Source: Cryptomeria japonica (lineage: Eukaryota; Streptophyta; Pinopsida; Cupressales; Cupressaceae). Taken from it: DNA of 64,000 nucleotides. The DNA lies in contig NC_081415.1 of assembly GCF_030272615.1 (NCBI RefSeq), positions 419,014,757-419,078,756 on the forward strand. The letters run 5' to 3'. Numbering within the stretch: position 1 is the first letter of the stretch; every line of letters starts with the position of its first letter. This document shows, piece by piece, positions 10,047-21,614 of this stretch. The notes beneath the pieces were generated by a model. The model had not been told where the DNA came from and did no database searches. It saw only the letters and a list, made by a program, of their open reading frames with translations. The translations under genes were made by a program, and so were the position numbers.

Positions 10047-12327
10047 CTAGTCTACAAGATCATACACATTTTTGGTAGATGATGGGGTTGTGGTCTTAGA
10101 TGGAACATCTTTCAAGGTGAACTTACCTCGATGGGTTGTGACATTACATTCATAGGTTTTGTCATTATATGGTGAAGAGGATGGTCCAATTCCTGTCAAA
10201 ACAACTTTACTCCTTTGGGTAGAACCTTCAATTTTTTTGTCTTTTATAATAATGGTAGAAACATAATCGTCCATTGAAATGTGGTTAATGGTGGAATCAT
10301 AATCATAGAACATCTTAGCATAGTTGGATTTTTTATCTACTTTGGCTTTTCCTTCATCGTGTTTAGGGAATGGCTCCTTAAACATCACATGTTCCTCATT
10401 GGAGGTATGACCATCAACTTCTATGTCACCTTTGTCAATAATATCTTGTATAATATTCTTCAATATGTGACAATTGTCAGTTGTATGTCATTTGCTCTTG
10501 TGATACTCACAATACTCATCATCATTCCACCATGCAGGTTTTACTTTTGGTTCATAAGGTGGATTATCTGGTAGTGTTATAAACTTGTTTGCAACCAATT
10601 TCTTAAATTTTGTCTCAATTGACTCTCCTAATGGAGTGTATTTTCTTCGAGACTTCAATGTCCTTTGAGTGTTCACTTGATTGTTCGAATTGGATGAACT
10701 TGTACCGGGGAAGGTCACTTTTGGTTTTACAACATTTTCATCTACTACCCCATCATTGATTGTGTTCTTGTTCTTGTTCCAAAAGTGGGTTTTGTCTTTC
10801 CCATTTTATTCCTCTTTGTTATCCTTGAATAGCTTAATGGTGCCTTGTTCAATAAGGACTTTCTCAATTGCCAATCCATTTTCTATGACTTCCTTGAAGG
10901 TAGACAAACAAGATTTTCTTAGTTCATATCCAATATCCTTGTTGACATTTTGAGTGAACATTTCTACCATTTGTTTTTGTGGGATATCACAAGAGCATCA
11001 ACTAGAAAGACCTCTTCATTATTGTAAAAATGAAGCAAAGGACTCCCCATTTTTCTATCTGGTATTGCACAAAGTAGTCATTGACATATCTATTTTAATG
11101 TTGTATGAAATCTTCTGCTAGATCACTCCATGACTTGATTCCAAGTGGAAGTTGAGAGAACCATTCCATAGCTTGTCCACCTAAACTTTGTGGGAACAAT
11201 CTCATCAAGTATGTTTCTTCATTGGCTACCTCAATACATGCTGTGAAAAATTCTCTTATGTGTGCCTTAGGATCCCCCTTGCCTCCATACTTATAAAATT
11301 TTGGTGTCATGAAATATGGAGGAAATTGAGGCATTTGAACACTTCTATCAAATGGATAAGGACATATGTCTTTCATTGTATATTCTTGCTTTGGTGTATT
11401 CATGTCTGCCGTTTGTTTTTGCAAATCCTTGATTTGTTGTTGCAAATCATTCTTGGGTGGTGTATTTTCTCTTTGAGTTAGTCCCATGCCTAAGCCACTG
11501 AGCGGAGGAGGAGTGATATAATGCATGTATGGATGGTATTGATCATAGATGTTCTCATATGGAGGAGGGACATAATTGTAGCTAGCATATGGACCACTTG
11601 GTATGATATTGTAATGAGGAGCACTAGGTCTAGTTCAATACATGTCATGACCATGAGGATAGGAGGTATCATAAGAATGATCTTGGATATTGCCCCCAAA
11701 TCTAACATGGGATCTCCTTGTGTCATGATTTTAAATGTTCCCTTGAGTATAATTGTTTTCATTGGTATCATCTTCGATATTATCATGAGAATGTGTATTG
11801 GCATTTCTTCTCCATGATAAAAGAGGATTGCAGGGTTGTTCATGAGAGTTCCTAGAAAAATTGGAATGAGGACGAGTGTTGGGAACTTCTGATTTTTGAA
11901 ATAAGGATGAGGGTGACTCAGGCACAAAACATTCTCTCCTATTACCACCATTATGTCCTCTAGGATTTGCATTTGTCTGAACCATTTGATTAGGACCCTC
12001 TTCTAAAATTTGTGACACATCAAAGTCGTGAGGTAGCTTCATCCCATTTTGTGGCATGACTTGAAAGAAGTATTGTCTATCTCTTCTCATAATTTCTTCA
12101 ATCAATCTATTGAATATTGGTTCCATGATATTCTCTTTAATGTCTACGGAAGTTATAGATGCATTGTCATTATCCTTGTTGTTCTCATTGTCATTATCTA
12201 GCATATTATTGCGACTATCAAATGGGGTGTAAAATTCATCTTCGCCAAACTCATAGGTACTCATGTTGAGAGATCTTAGAGCTTCCTCGAATTCTCTTCT
12301 AGACCTTTGGGAACGGGTTTCAACCAT
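10047..12327 (-). pseudogene. E3 gag: matrix/capsid and CHHC knuckle, broken
   Basis: The start is ATG at 12327 (METRSQ-type N-terminus as in other gag genes here). The N-terminal 198 codons (12327-11731) carry an acidic region and LPHDFDVSQ. The capsid core follows (11526-11095: CPYPFDRSVQMPQFPPYF, YLMRLFPQSLGGQAMEWF). The knuckle region lies at 10718-10488, where CX2HX4HX4C is interrupted because the Gly before the second His is a TGA. The tail continues 10463-10047. A frame change near 11730-11526 and several stops divide the gene. Gag would form the particle and bind element RNA. Confidence 0.82.
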
Positions 12328-14577
12328 GAACTAAACCTTGGGTAAAATGGGGAATGGAAGAAAATGTGAAGACTATGGAAGACCAAGAAGAAATATGAGA
12401 TGGAATGAATCTAGGGTTGTCTTGCAATGTCCGAAAATGTAAATCCAAGATATGTGTGATCTAAAGTAAGGTGTGGCTTCCAAAGAAATGATAGATCTCT
12501 TGATGAGGTAAGTTGACCTTGACTAAAGAGGACCAAGTGGGACCCTAAGATGATAGATTTGATACAGGAACCACCTAGTGATATGTTGTAGTAAGTTTGC
12601 AAGATATGATGAGGACATTAAAGCAACCTTTTGACTCTAGTTTGGAAAATATGTATGAGGGATTGCAAATGAAGGCAAATGATGGACAAATATGTGACCA
12701 AGACTGGTTGACTGAAAATGATGAAGCCTTATAGGAAATGCCTTAGAAGCTCTTCAAATCTCAAAACCTAAGCACATTTTCTCTTCTCAACTTTTGCAAA
12801 ATTTTGTTCTAAAACATAGACATGGAGTTGTTTTGCACAGACATAATTTCCCAACACAGATGCAATTTTAAGTAGCACAGACACAGTTTCTGGGAAAATT
12901 TCTAAGTCTGTCCAAATATGAAGTTGTTTAATGTGACCAAATCTTGATATTGAATGTTTTGTTGCAATAAAACACAACAAACAATGAAGATACAATATCT
13001 AAAGGTGTTTTTGTCCAAAATGTTTCGGTGTATGTTCAAAATATTTCCATTGGTATAGCAAAAATTGAAGACACTTGAAAACATGCACAACCTAGGTTGG
13101 AAAGAGAAACCATTCAATGGAGGGCCCGCAACAATAAAATACCTCAAACAAGCGGACAACTAGAGATTCTGGTAGGAGTGGCTCCCCCACCACGACACTC
13201 ACTTCTCAAGAATCCCAGATTCTCTTACCTTAAAAGACAAAAGATCAAATGAGGGATTCCTATCTCAACGTGAAATGGTACATGAGGGGTATCTACAGGG
13301 TACGATCCACACTCCTTGAACCATCAAATGTAAGGATTTTTGGCCTCTACAATAAAAGGTGTTTAGTGGGGGAGATTTTGTGGTTCTTGGTGTATACCCA
13401 TGCGATGACAGCTCATTTAAGAACCCACTCCTAATCCCCAAAGAGGATTTTTAATGCATCCAACACAAGTATGGATAATAGGGAGAACCGTTAGTGTAGA
13501 TATGCGTCACCAAGTCGTCGTGACTTTTGCCTAATGTAATAATTTATATAGCGAGCTAAAGAAGTACCGCTTGGGTCGTGCTCTCTCACTTGGCCTTATG
13601 GGCTATCCAAGAGATAGACCCTCCTACCTAAATAGAAGATGATAACAATTTCTCTTATACCCAAGGTCCAATGGAAGGCGAGGGGAGAGGATACTTTTTT
13701 TATCACCTCTAGGGTTATAAACATAAAATGTGCATAGTGCACCAAATACTTCAAACAAGTTCTTTAACCCAAAATAAAAAAGATGTGACCCTAATTAAGC
13801 TAAAAATCAAGGACACGCACCTAAATTACCCCTACAACAAATGATTAGTAGTTTTCATAAATTACCCCCACCTGCAAGCACACTAGTTAGATAAATTTTA
13901 TAAATCCAAGTCCAAATGTATAAGGGGGCCTTCGACAATATGTTTTTGTCCTTTTTAAACAATTGCACCACTTTGTTAGTCCAAACAAGGGGTTAGGCCA
14001 AAAACCAGATCTGAAAATACTAAAATGAAAAACAAAAACAAACTCAAAATAAAAAAAATGTGGCTATACAAAACATAGATGCAGTTACTGAACGTAGACT
14101 TGAGAAAGTCGAATACAGATGCGAAAAAAGTAGCTGAAACCTGCAACCACAGACAGAAAATAGATACACGAGAACAAACAGGGAAAACACGATTTGTTCT
14201 TGCAGACGTGATTATACTAGACACAAACACAAAACAGGAACCAAAACCTGCAACCACAAACAAAAAAAAGAAACGCGAGAGAAACAAACACATACGTGAC
14301 TTAAAAACAAAAACACCTAAAGATGAAGCAAAGACGTGACTTATGATGCATATGTGGAACAGTAGATCACAAACTTGATTTTAAAGATCTAAAACCTATA
14401 GAAAATAATCAAAAGACACAGACATGAAAATAGGAAACAAAGATGCGAAATTTGAACAAGGACATAGTAAGAAAATTTGTAGACGCGCAACAAATGAAAA
14501 TCATTGCTAATCCAACTTGCAACTTGACAAAAAAAGTGAAAAAACAACCAACAAAAGTTAGAAACAAAGAGACAAGT
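12328..14577 (-). other. E3 leader with reiterated GAYGYG-type motif
   Basis: No gene. Two clusters of a short word related to CAGATGCGA, CAGACGTGA and TAGACGCG occur at about 12815-12895 and 14065-14490 (roughly a dozen instances by eye). Between them (13160-13625) is the conserved gypsy leader block, including TTGGGTCGTGCTCTCTCAC. ORFs on either strand (for example 14293-13976 and 14079-14339) are chance frames in this low-complexity DNA. Confidence 0.5.
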
Positions 14578-14595
14578 GTCCCACTGGGCTTGCCA
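14578..14595 (-). promoter_or_regulatory. Degenerate primer-binding site of E3
   Basis: The + strand reads GTCCCACTGGGCTTGCCA, three bases from the LTR. It is an indel-bearing relative of the cleaner sites of E4 (37436-37453) and E5 (33429-33446). On the element strand it starts TGG, as expected for pairing to a tRNA CCA end. Confidence 0.55.
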
Positions 14596-14598
14596 AAA

Positions 14599-15371
14599 TG
14601 TATACGATGAAAAATGATGATGATAAGCTATTGTAAAACCACAAAGATCCAACCCCAACAAACCCTAATTCTACAACCAAACATTCACCCTACACCAATG
14701 AAAATATCTAAGAACATGAAAATCCACAAATGAAACAATATTACCATTCACATGTCAAGTAGGATTTCAATCTCCATTGTCTCCTATCTCCATTGATCTT
14801 GTTTGATATATTTGCTCTCAGATTTTGTATGTGCACAAGAGTTCAATAAAGAACAGATTGTGGTTGTGAAGTCGCTTGATCACAAGAAGGATTGATAGTC
14901 ACATTAGGTAAACACATTAGGTGTTAGAAATAGAGAAATAATCTTCTTATATAGAATATACTTTGCAAAATGAAGGGATAAGATTAAGAGGTGAAAGAAA
15001 TAAATGGTCGGCTAGGATTAAAGTGTAGGTAGAAAAAATAATAAAATAATGAAAGGGGTAGGTAAAGGAGAATTAAGAGATAAATCACCTTTGTCATAGA
15101 GGAAAAAGCTAATGAATTAATTAAATAAATAAAGATTTATTTAATTAATAGAGGATGTGGGACCAATTAAATAAATAAAATATTTATTTAATCTAGGGAA
15201 AGATAATTAAAATAAATAAAATTATTTATTTAAATGAGAAAAGAGTTAGAAGAGGATTAATGAATGAATTAAATAAATAAGAATTTATTTAATTAATAGA
15301 AGACTTAGGATAAAATAATTAAATAAATAAAATATTTATTTAATTAAAGAGGACAATTTTAGGTGTCTACA
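14599..15371 (-). repeat. 5' LTR of E3, hairpin-rich U3
   Basis: 773 bp, starting (element strand) TGTAGACACC at 15371 and ending ...CGTATACA at 14599. A TATA box, TTCTATATAAG on the minus strand, lies at 14946-14956. U3 (about 15110-15350) contains five inverted repeats built from AATTAAATAAAT. The base after the LTR (15372) returns to E4 protease codons. Confidence 0.75.
15113..15347. repeat. Five AT-rich hairpins in E3 U3
   Basis: Inverted repeats centre near 15133, 15176, 15218, 15280 and 15332. The first has arms ATTAATTAAATAAAT and ATTTATTTAATTAAT with a 4-base spacer; the last has arms AATTAAATAAATA and TATTTATTTAATT with a 3-base spacer. The intervening 20-40 bases are GA-rich and not palindromic. 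Confidence 0.7.
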
Positions 15372-16867
15372 TCTCCATCTATTTGAACACGTTTAACACA
15401 TGTTTTATGGATGAGACCTTTGATATGCAAGGGAGAATTATGTGGATGTTGTAAAGACATGTCATCATCTTCATTGAAGGATAAGCAATGAGGCACTATT
15501 AGGTGTCCCACCATGGTTTGGGATTGATCAACACCCAAATCTTTGGGGACTGTGGTATCTACTAGAGCTCTTTCCAAAATTTATTTGTGTGGGTGATAGT
15601 TTTAAAAGCTCTAGTATTGGTATCTATGTGGGGGTCTTCTACAATTGGTCCACTATATTATATTATTTAGAAGTGGATGGTGTGTTGGTTGTAGGACTTG
15701 GTAAAGTGACCTTATCTTTACTTCTCGTGATGGCATGTGTAGGTTTCAGTTGTTGCTTTTCTTTGACTACAATAACATTGACCACATTATCATATGTGTG
15801 GGCATAGTTCACTTTCTCTTTGCCTTTGTTACCTTATGTTTTCGAGGTTTCCCCTTTTTCATAATTTGGTAATGGAGTTTTGAACATCATGTGTAATTCA
15901 TTTGTTTTATACCCATATATAGTTATAACCTCGTTGTCTATCAATTCTTGAAAGATACATTTCAGTCGTTGACAATCATTTGTTTGATGTCCTTTACTTT
16001 GATGATAATCACAATAATGATTATCATTCCACCATGTAGGTTTAACCTTTGGCTCGAAATCTCTCATTCTGGTAACGCAATCAATTTATTTTCAAGGAGT
16101 GTTTTTAATGCAGATTCAAGTGGTTCATCGATAGGTGTGATTTTTTTGTGAAAAGTAGTGAAAGGTGGTTTAGGTTTTCTATTATCTTGATTAACCACTG
16201 ATGTGTGACTTGATAGATTGAATATGGGTTGTTTTGGTTTTAAATTATTAGCATCCACTATTCCATCATTGATAGTGTTTCTATTCATGTTCCAAAACTT
16301 GGGTTTGTTAGTGTTGTTATTATTGTTGGAAGAATTAGCTCCTTCTTTATAAATTTTTAACACTCCCTTCTTGACCAAAGCTTCTTCGATCTTAATTCCA
16401 TTTTCAATCATCTTGACAAAACTTAGTGGATATTGCAATTTGAGCACATAACTCATTTCATCATTTAGGTTTTCAATGAAAATGTCTATCTTTTCATTAT
16501 TGAGCGTTGGACGAGGATATCTTGCAAACAATCATCTCCACCTTTGTAAAAATGCCATGAATGGTTCTCCATTTTCTGTTTGGTATTACACAAATCAAGC
16601 ATGGTGATCTCATGTTGAATATTATATGAGTATTGAGATACGAATTTATCCACCAATTTTGCGAATTTTCTAATACCAGGTGGCAATTTAGAGAACCACT
16701 CCATTGCTTGTTCACTTAAACTCTTTGGGAATAATCTCATTAGATAAGTGTCTTCATGGGAAAATTCCATGCTCATTGTGCAAAATTCCTTCACATGATC
16801 CTGCGGATCAGTTCAACCACTATATTTATCATATTTAGGGATTTCACAATTTGGAGGGAATGGTATG
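15372..16867 (-). pseudogene. E4 gag (capsid to knuckle) and start of protease
   Basis: This is the 3' part of the E4 gag-protease frame, separated from its 5' part (34604-35114) by E5. The capsid begins with FPPNCEIPKYDKYSG (about 16860-16815) and YLMRLFPKSLSEQAMEWF. The knuckle is CDYHQSKGHQTNDC (about 16010-15970), an intact CX2HX4HX4C. The protease N-terminal region runs 15577-15372 (HPHNSPLHIKGLIHK) and stops at the catalytic Ile-Asp-Gly, where the E3 LTR begins. Nonsense codons occur at several sites, including one in the capsid (about 16814) and a cluster between 15830 and 15580. Confidence 0.8.
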
Positions 16868-18019
16868 TGTGTGTGAAAAAGTGAACCTGTAGCTGCAAGC
16901 ACAACACTTCAATTAAGTCATTATTTGCATGGTTAGTAATCAATAATCAATAATAAATAAACCATAGCAAAGCGACTAATTGCCTTCTAAAAGATGCGAG
17001 TATAAGATTGCTCTCAGATTGTTATAAGCAATACCAGTGACTAGACTACACCAAGACGAAGGATTTAATCTATATGATATTAAGCTATATGGATGCAAGA
17101 TGGATGAATAATTCAAGCAATAATAATCAATTCAAGCAACAATGGATGCAAGCAATAATGAATGTAAAATGGATGCAAATAATCTAAAAAAGCACAATAA
17201 TTTTCAATGACTCCAGAGCAAAATTAGCGTGATAATAATCTCCAAGCGTGTTCTCAAAAATTTCTGAGGTGAATTGGAATGAGAGCTGAAGACTGAATTT
17301 ATAGAGAATCACAAGAGAAAAAGCTCAATTTAGGATTAATTAAAATAATTGAGAAATCATATTCAGTTAACCTTGAGATAGATTCCAATTATAGTTTAAT
17401 TGAAATGCATTCAAATTAGAAGTCCAAGTTGCATTGGAAAATAATAATAAATTAATTCCATGCATATCTGATAAAAATAGATAATTCTTTAATTTATTCA
17501 AGAAAAAGGTCTTTTCAATGCAACTTAACTTCTTTTTCTGTTTTTGAAAAGCTTTAAGTTCCAATTTTAGAGAATAATTCAATAATTCAATTAAATTGCT
17601 TTTCTAATTTCAAGTTCTAAATTTAGAAAAAGAAATAATAGCTCAAGTTTGATTTCTTTCTCAATTCAATTCTTTTTGTCATTTTATTTTCAATTCAACT
17701 CTTTGTAATAAATTAATCCTTTTGTAATAAATTAATCCTTTTTGCATGATTGAATGGCAAAGTTATTAATTAATTAAATATGCAAGGATATTTAATAAAT
17801 TAAAATGGGATAATTGATCAAAATGATATTCTTGGAAATGATTTGATTAATTAAATAAATATTTAATTAATGTTGAGTAGTTGATTTGCCATGTGATTTT
17901 TGATAATTAAAGAATTAATAATGTGCTCAAGATTAATTTAATTGCCTTTGGTTAGGACCTTGGTGATGTTGTCGAGATTAGGGGCCCATGGTTTAGATGA
18001 GCAATTTTAGGGTATTACA
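16868..18019 (-). repeat. 3' LTR of E5
   Basis: On the element strand it starts TGTAATACCC (18019) and ends with CA repeats (16868). It aligns along its full length with 33453-34603. The TG-dinucleotide run at the left edge makes the exact boundary uncertain by 2 bases. The matching minus-strand TATA-like word TCTCTATAAATT is at 17297-17308. The minus-strand ORF 17582-17367 is spurious. Confidence 0.9.
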
Positions 18020-18065
18020 TTTGCCCCTCTTTGAATTAATGTACGAGCAGCGCATTGATTCAAAG
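18020..18065 (-). promoter_or_regulatory. Polypurine tract and adjacent hairpin of E5
   Basis: The element-strand purine run AGAGGGGCAAA (18020-18030) abuts the LTR start. Overlapping it is an inverted repeat: CTTTGAATTAATG (18029-18041) and CATTGATTCAAAG (18053-18065), 13 bp with one G-T pair and an 11-base loop. TGCCCCT is repeated at 18554, 18624 and 18740, i.e. three more purine-tract-like words upstream on the element strand. Confidence 0.7.
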
Positions 18066-19125
18066 AATGTGTGATGTCTAGGAGATGCCAGTTCTAAACT
18101 TGATTGATCACGAACTAGATGAAAAGCAAGGTGTTTAGCTCGATTCGAAGCGACAAAGTTGAATGAAGTCTGATTAAAGTGATACCGATCCCGAACTTGA
18201 TTGAATTGAAGAACGATAGAAAACAAAGATACCAAACTTGAACTTGATTGGTCAAGAAGTGGATCTTACTGATCTAGAACTTGACTGATCTTAGATACAA
18301 TGAGTGATGATAAAAATCGATCTTGAACTTGATTGATCAAGACACGATGAGTGAAGAATAAACCGTTCAGCTTGATCAAGAAATGAATACTGAACACCTG
18401 CTTAGATTTAGTGTGATCAAAGAAACTCTTTAAACTTTTGATTCAGTTTAAACAATAATCAATTTGATTTGAAGCGATGAAACCAATTAATGTTAAGAGA
18501 TTAATTCAGATGAAAGACAAATATCAGCTTGATTTGAAGCGATGAAACTGATATGCCCCTAGTGATTGATTTGATTCAGATGATCGAGAGATCTCAACTT
18601 TATGTGAAGCGATGAAGTTGAGATGCCCCTTAGCAATAAGGATTGATTTTCTTTAGTTGAAAATATTTTTCTCGACTTTTTATGAAGATTTGAAAAAATT
18701 TCTCGACTATGAGGATGTGAAGTCATAAGGTCATGAGTATGCCCCTCGGGAGTGAAATAAAAAGATAGCGAGGGATTGATTATAGGTAATTGTTTGGCGA
18801 AAATAACTTATTTGAGCACAAATTGATTCTGAGGATTTTTTTTCTGAAAATTACGATGATGATTAAGAAATTGAGCATAGAGTTGATTGTAATGTTGATG
18901 TGTAGAATGAAATTGAATTAAGATTCAGCGTTGAAATTGAGCGCAATTTGAAGAAAGAATGAGCATTTGATGAAAAAAGCGCTAAGTGGTCAAAATTGTG
19001 AAATTAACTAGCAAGATGATCTCGAATTTCAATTTCGATCCCAAAAATGGAATCAGAGCAGGCACATTAGCTAAGGGTACAATTTTCATGACCATCGGAG
19101 AAAGTTGAAAAATTAGGTTTTAGGC
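18066..19125. other. E5 region between antisense gene and polypurine tract
   Basis: No ORF of note. The word GAAGCGATGAA recurs at 18471, 18536 and 18606 (about 65-70 base spacing), followed in two cases by TGCCCCT. ACTTGATTGATCA-like words are scattered from 18100 to 18360. It lies upstream of the + strand PMD gene and so may include its promoter. Confidence 0.45.
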
Positions 19126-19134
19126 TATATATAG
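19126..19134 (+). promoter_or_regulatory. TATA box of the antisense PMD gene
   Basis: TATATATAG lies 73 bases before the proposed ATG (19207), a normal distance for a plant TATA box plus a short 5' UTR. It is on the strand opposite to the retrotransposon transcript. Confidence 0.55.
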
Positions 19135-19206
19135 GACAAAAGTGTCATTTTCAAATCATTTTAACTCTCCAAGTTTGAAAATTCAAAAAGCCTTCTACGA
19201 AGAGAA

Positions 19207-21614
19207 ATGGTGGTCCCTACTTGTCAACATCGATTTGAGCACCAAAGACGTCACAATCGACCCCGAAACTACGAGCCAGTGGTAAGTGATCGATCTTTAG
19301 CCTCTTTTTGTTTCCAATTTTGAATTTTTTGTTTATTTTTCACGTTTTTCATGGGTTTTGGGTCGGGTGTCGCGGTTTATCGTGCGAGACAGGATCCTGT
19401 CTCGTACGAGAAACTGGCAAATTGTCTTTTATCGTTTAAAGCCAGTAGATTTGTCATACGAGATTAACCCTCGTGTCATACGACAGGTCTGTTAAAAGAA
19501 CATTTTGTCGTGTGATGTAAAAGTTTGTCGTTCGAGGTTGTTTACTCATACGAGAGCCATTCCTGACTCATACGAGATGTTGTTTGACTGTGTTTTGTCG
19601 TTTGGAAGACAGTGATCATTTTTTAAAGTGGAAACATGAAATTTTTCTTTTGCATTTGACTTAGTTGGATTTGCGTGATGTTTAACTTCTCTTGTAGGCT
19701 CATTTGGAATGTTTTATGATGATCGTTGTTGGTTTTTTGTAGGTGTGCTTACCTCTTGTGCTCTTCAGATGTGTATATCCTCCCACTATGGCTTTGGTTC
19801 ATGATTTGTCTGAGGTTGAGCAGGCTCATGTTGATATGTGTGGCTTGACTCACTTGATGAGGTTACCTGATATCCGTGTGAACCACGGGATGCTCACAAT
19901 GTTCGTAGAGTGGTTTCATTCAGAGCATAATACCTTTCATTTGCCAATTGGGGAGTTGACTATCACTCTCGAGGATGTGTACAGGATCCTATGTATCCCT
20001 TTTGCTGGGGATAAGGTGGATTATGATACTGCATTGTGACCTGGACTACAGGCTCTTAGGAACGTATTCAAGGATCCCGATATCTTGACTCATTCTATGA
20101 GTTGGGATATATTGATGGGTAGGTACAGTGAGGAGTATTTGCTGGCATGTGTCCTAGCAAGTTTCATTGGTTGCTTTTTGATGCCAGACAGAGGGCAACA
20201 AGGTTTTCAGAGTGGATGGGGCCGTATGTTGGAGAGGTTGATAGAGACCCCTCAGAGACTTGGCTGGGGCTCTTGTTTGTTGGCCCATATGTATCGGAAG
20301 ATGCATAAGATTGTCTACAGAGATGGGCGGAGCATGGTTGCAGGGGTGTACATTTTACAGGTGTGGGCTTGTGAGCACCTTCCCATTTGTCGGCCGATAG
20401 TTGATGATAGCAGAGAGCCAGGGCAGCCGATTATTTACAGGTATGCCGGATATATTATGTAGCCCCATCTGGGCAAGACAGACTTCTGGAGATGACAACT
20501 CGATGATATGATAGTTGTCATATGGAGACCGTACAGGGGATTGGAGTCATGGGATGAGTGGCGGGCGATTCGGAGAGATCTTTTTGTTACACGCCCACTG
20601 ATTGGGAGATCATAGACTATTGTGGAGCAATTTGTCATTTCACGAGTGATGAGGTAGTACGGTCGGCCTTAGGGTATCTCTCAAGAGTATACAATGTATG
20701 CTCGATATGCCGATGAGGAGAGACAGGGATGGTCACCTAGGCTATCCTATGCTTTAGCGATGTAGGAGCTAATAGGTTTACACCGTCTGAGGTGGGATTA
20801 CTTGGATGATATAGCAGATGCGGGGGTATTGCCCCAGTACAGGGATTACTTTCAGCAGCATCCATTCCCTCAGTTTATAGATCTAGGAGAGCGTGCTTCT
20901 CATATTGAGGATGTGGAGGATGATGCCCCCACACCGGCACAGGGACAGGGCCAGAGACAAAGCCATAAGTAGGGATAGGGCCATAGGAAGGGATAGGGCT
21001 AGAGACCAGATGTTCCACGACGGACTGATGGTGATCCTAGTGCTAGCAGCAACGAAGTGCGAGCTGATGTTGGATAGCAGAGGGGTGAGGGTGGATCCGT
21101 TGAGAGAGTCGGCATGAGGCTGGGTGGCGAAGAGGAGGAGTGAGAAGCTTCGAGGTAGGTTCGACAGTGGCGGGATGAGCAAGGTGGAGCCACAAGTGGA
21201 GATGGTGGTGGAGATGGCGGTGGAGAGCCTGCGAGAGAGCAGGGGGCTGACACAGGACAGTCGATGAGAGCACGCCTTGCAGAGCTGTAGTAATAGTTGA
21301 TAGTGGCTCAGACTTAGCTAGCGGAGTGAGACCGATAGCTGGTCGAGGTTAGGGTCGAGCGTGATCGCCAGATCACAGCATTGAGAGCCGAGTCAAGAGC
21401 AGAGATAGAGTCTCTTCGACAGGAGGTGCTTCTTCAAAGTAGTAGGGCTCCATATTATGTGGCTACATATAGCGTCGTAGTTACTGTTGCACAGTAGGTG
21501 CAACCCTATTCACAGTATATGGCTAGATCAGAGGGAGCACGAGCACTGTGCCAGGATCCCGGACATCAGGCTCCTCCTCCTCCACCAGGCGATGAGGGAG
21601 AGGGCGCCAGCTAG
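19207..21614 (+). pseudogene. Antisense plant mobile domain (PMD) gene inside E5, nonsense-riddled
   Basis: Exon 1 is proposed as 19207-19281 (25 codons) with donor GTAAGT at 19282. The intron ends TTTTTTGTAG at 19742. Exon 2 runs 19743-21614 in a single frame of 623 codons plus stop, phase 0 with exon 1. PMD signatures: WFHSEHNTFHLPIGELTITL, EDVYRILCIPF, LGWGSCLLAHMYRKM, LQVWACEHLPICRP, then YRDYFQQHPFPQF near 20840-20875. A charged heptad-like region (21320-21440, RAESRAEIESLRQEV) and a Pro-rich tail end the frame. PMD proteins are known both as host genes (MAIN/MAIL type) and in transposons; the molecular role is not settled. The frame has about fifteen in-frame stops (first TGA at 20037, TAG at 20460) but no indel that I can find. 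Extra antisense ORFs between integrase and 3' LTR are known for some Tat elements. Confidence 0.75.
19370..19610. repeat. CGTACG-type motif cluster in the PMD intron
   Basis: A perfect TCGTACGA is at 19402-19409. Close variants (TCATACGAG, TCATACGACAGG, TCGTGCGAGACAGG, TCGTTCGAGG) fill the rest, about ten in 240 bases. The same word forms the clusters of the E5 leader (31540-31830 and 33096-33335). Confidence 0.7.

Larger units (their letters stand above)
7221..15371 (-). mobile_element. E3: 5' half of a Tat-type Ty3/gypsy element
   Basis: On the minus strand the order is LTR (15371-14599), degenerate primer site, leader, gag, protease, G-patch, linker and reverse transcriptase, which is cut by E2 at 7220. 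RNase H, integrase and the 3' LTR would lie left of the window or be lost. The LTR begins within the protease active-site codons of E4, so E3 inserted in E4. Several nonsense codons and at least one frameshift make it inactive. Confidence 0.78.

Noticed and set aside
11490-11972. 160-codon minus ORF in E3 gag
   Set aside because: The sequence is Met/Ile/Leu-rich and overlaps the gag frames; a shadow, although it covers the junction where the gag frame changes.
14079-14339. Lys/Thr-rich ORF in the E3 leader
   Set aside because: Generated by the reiterated CAGAYG motif in A-rich DNA; no conservation seen.
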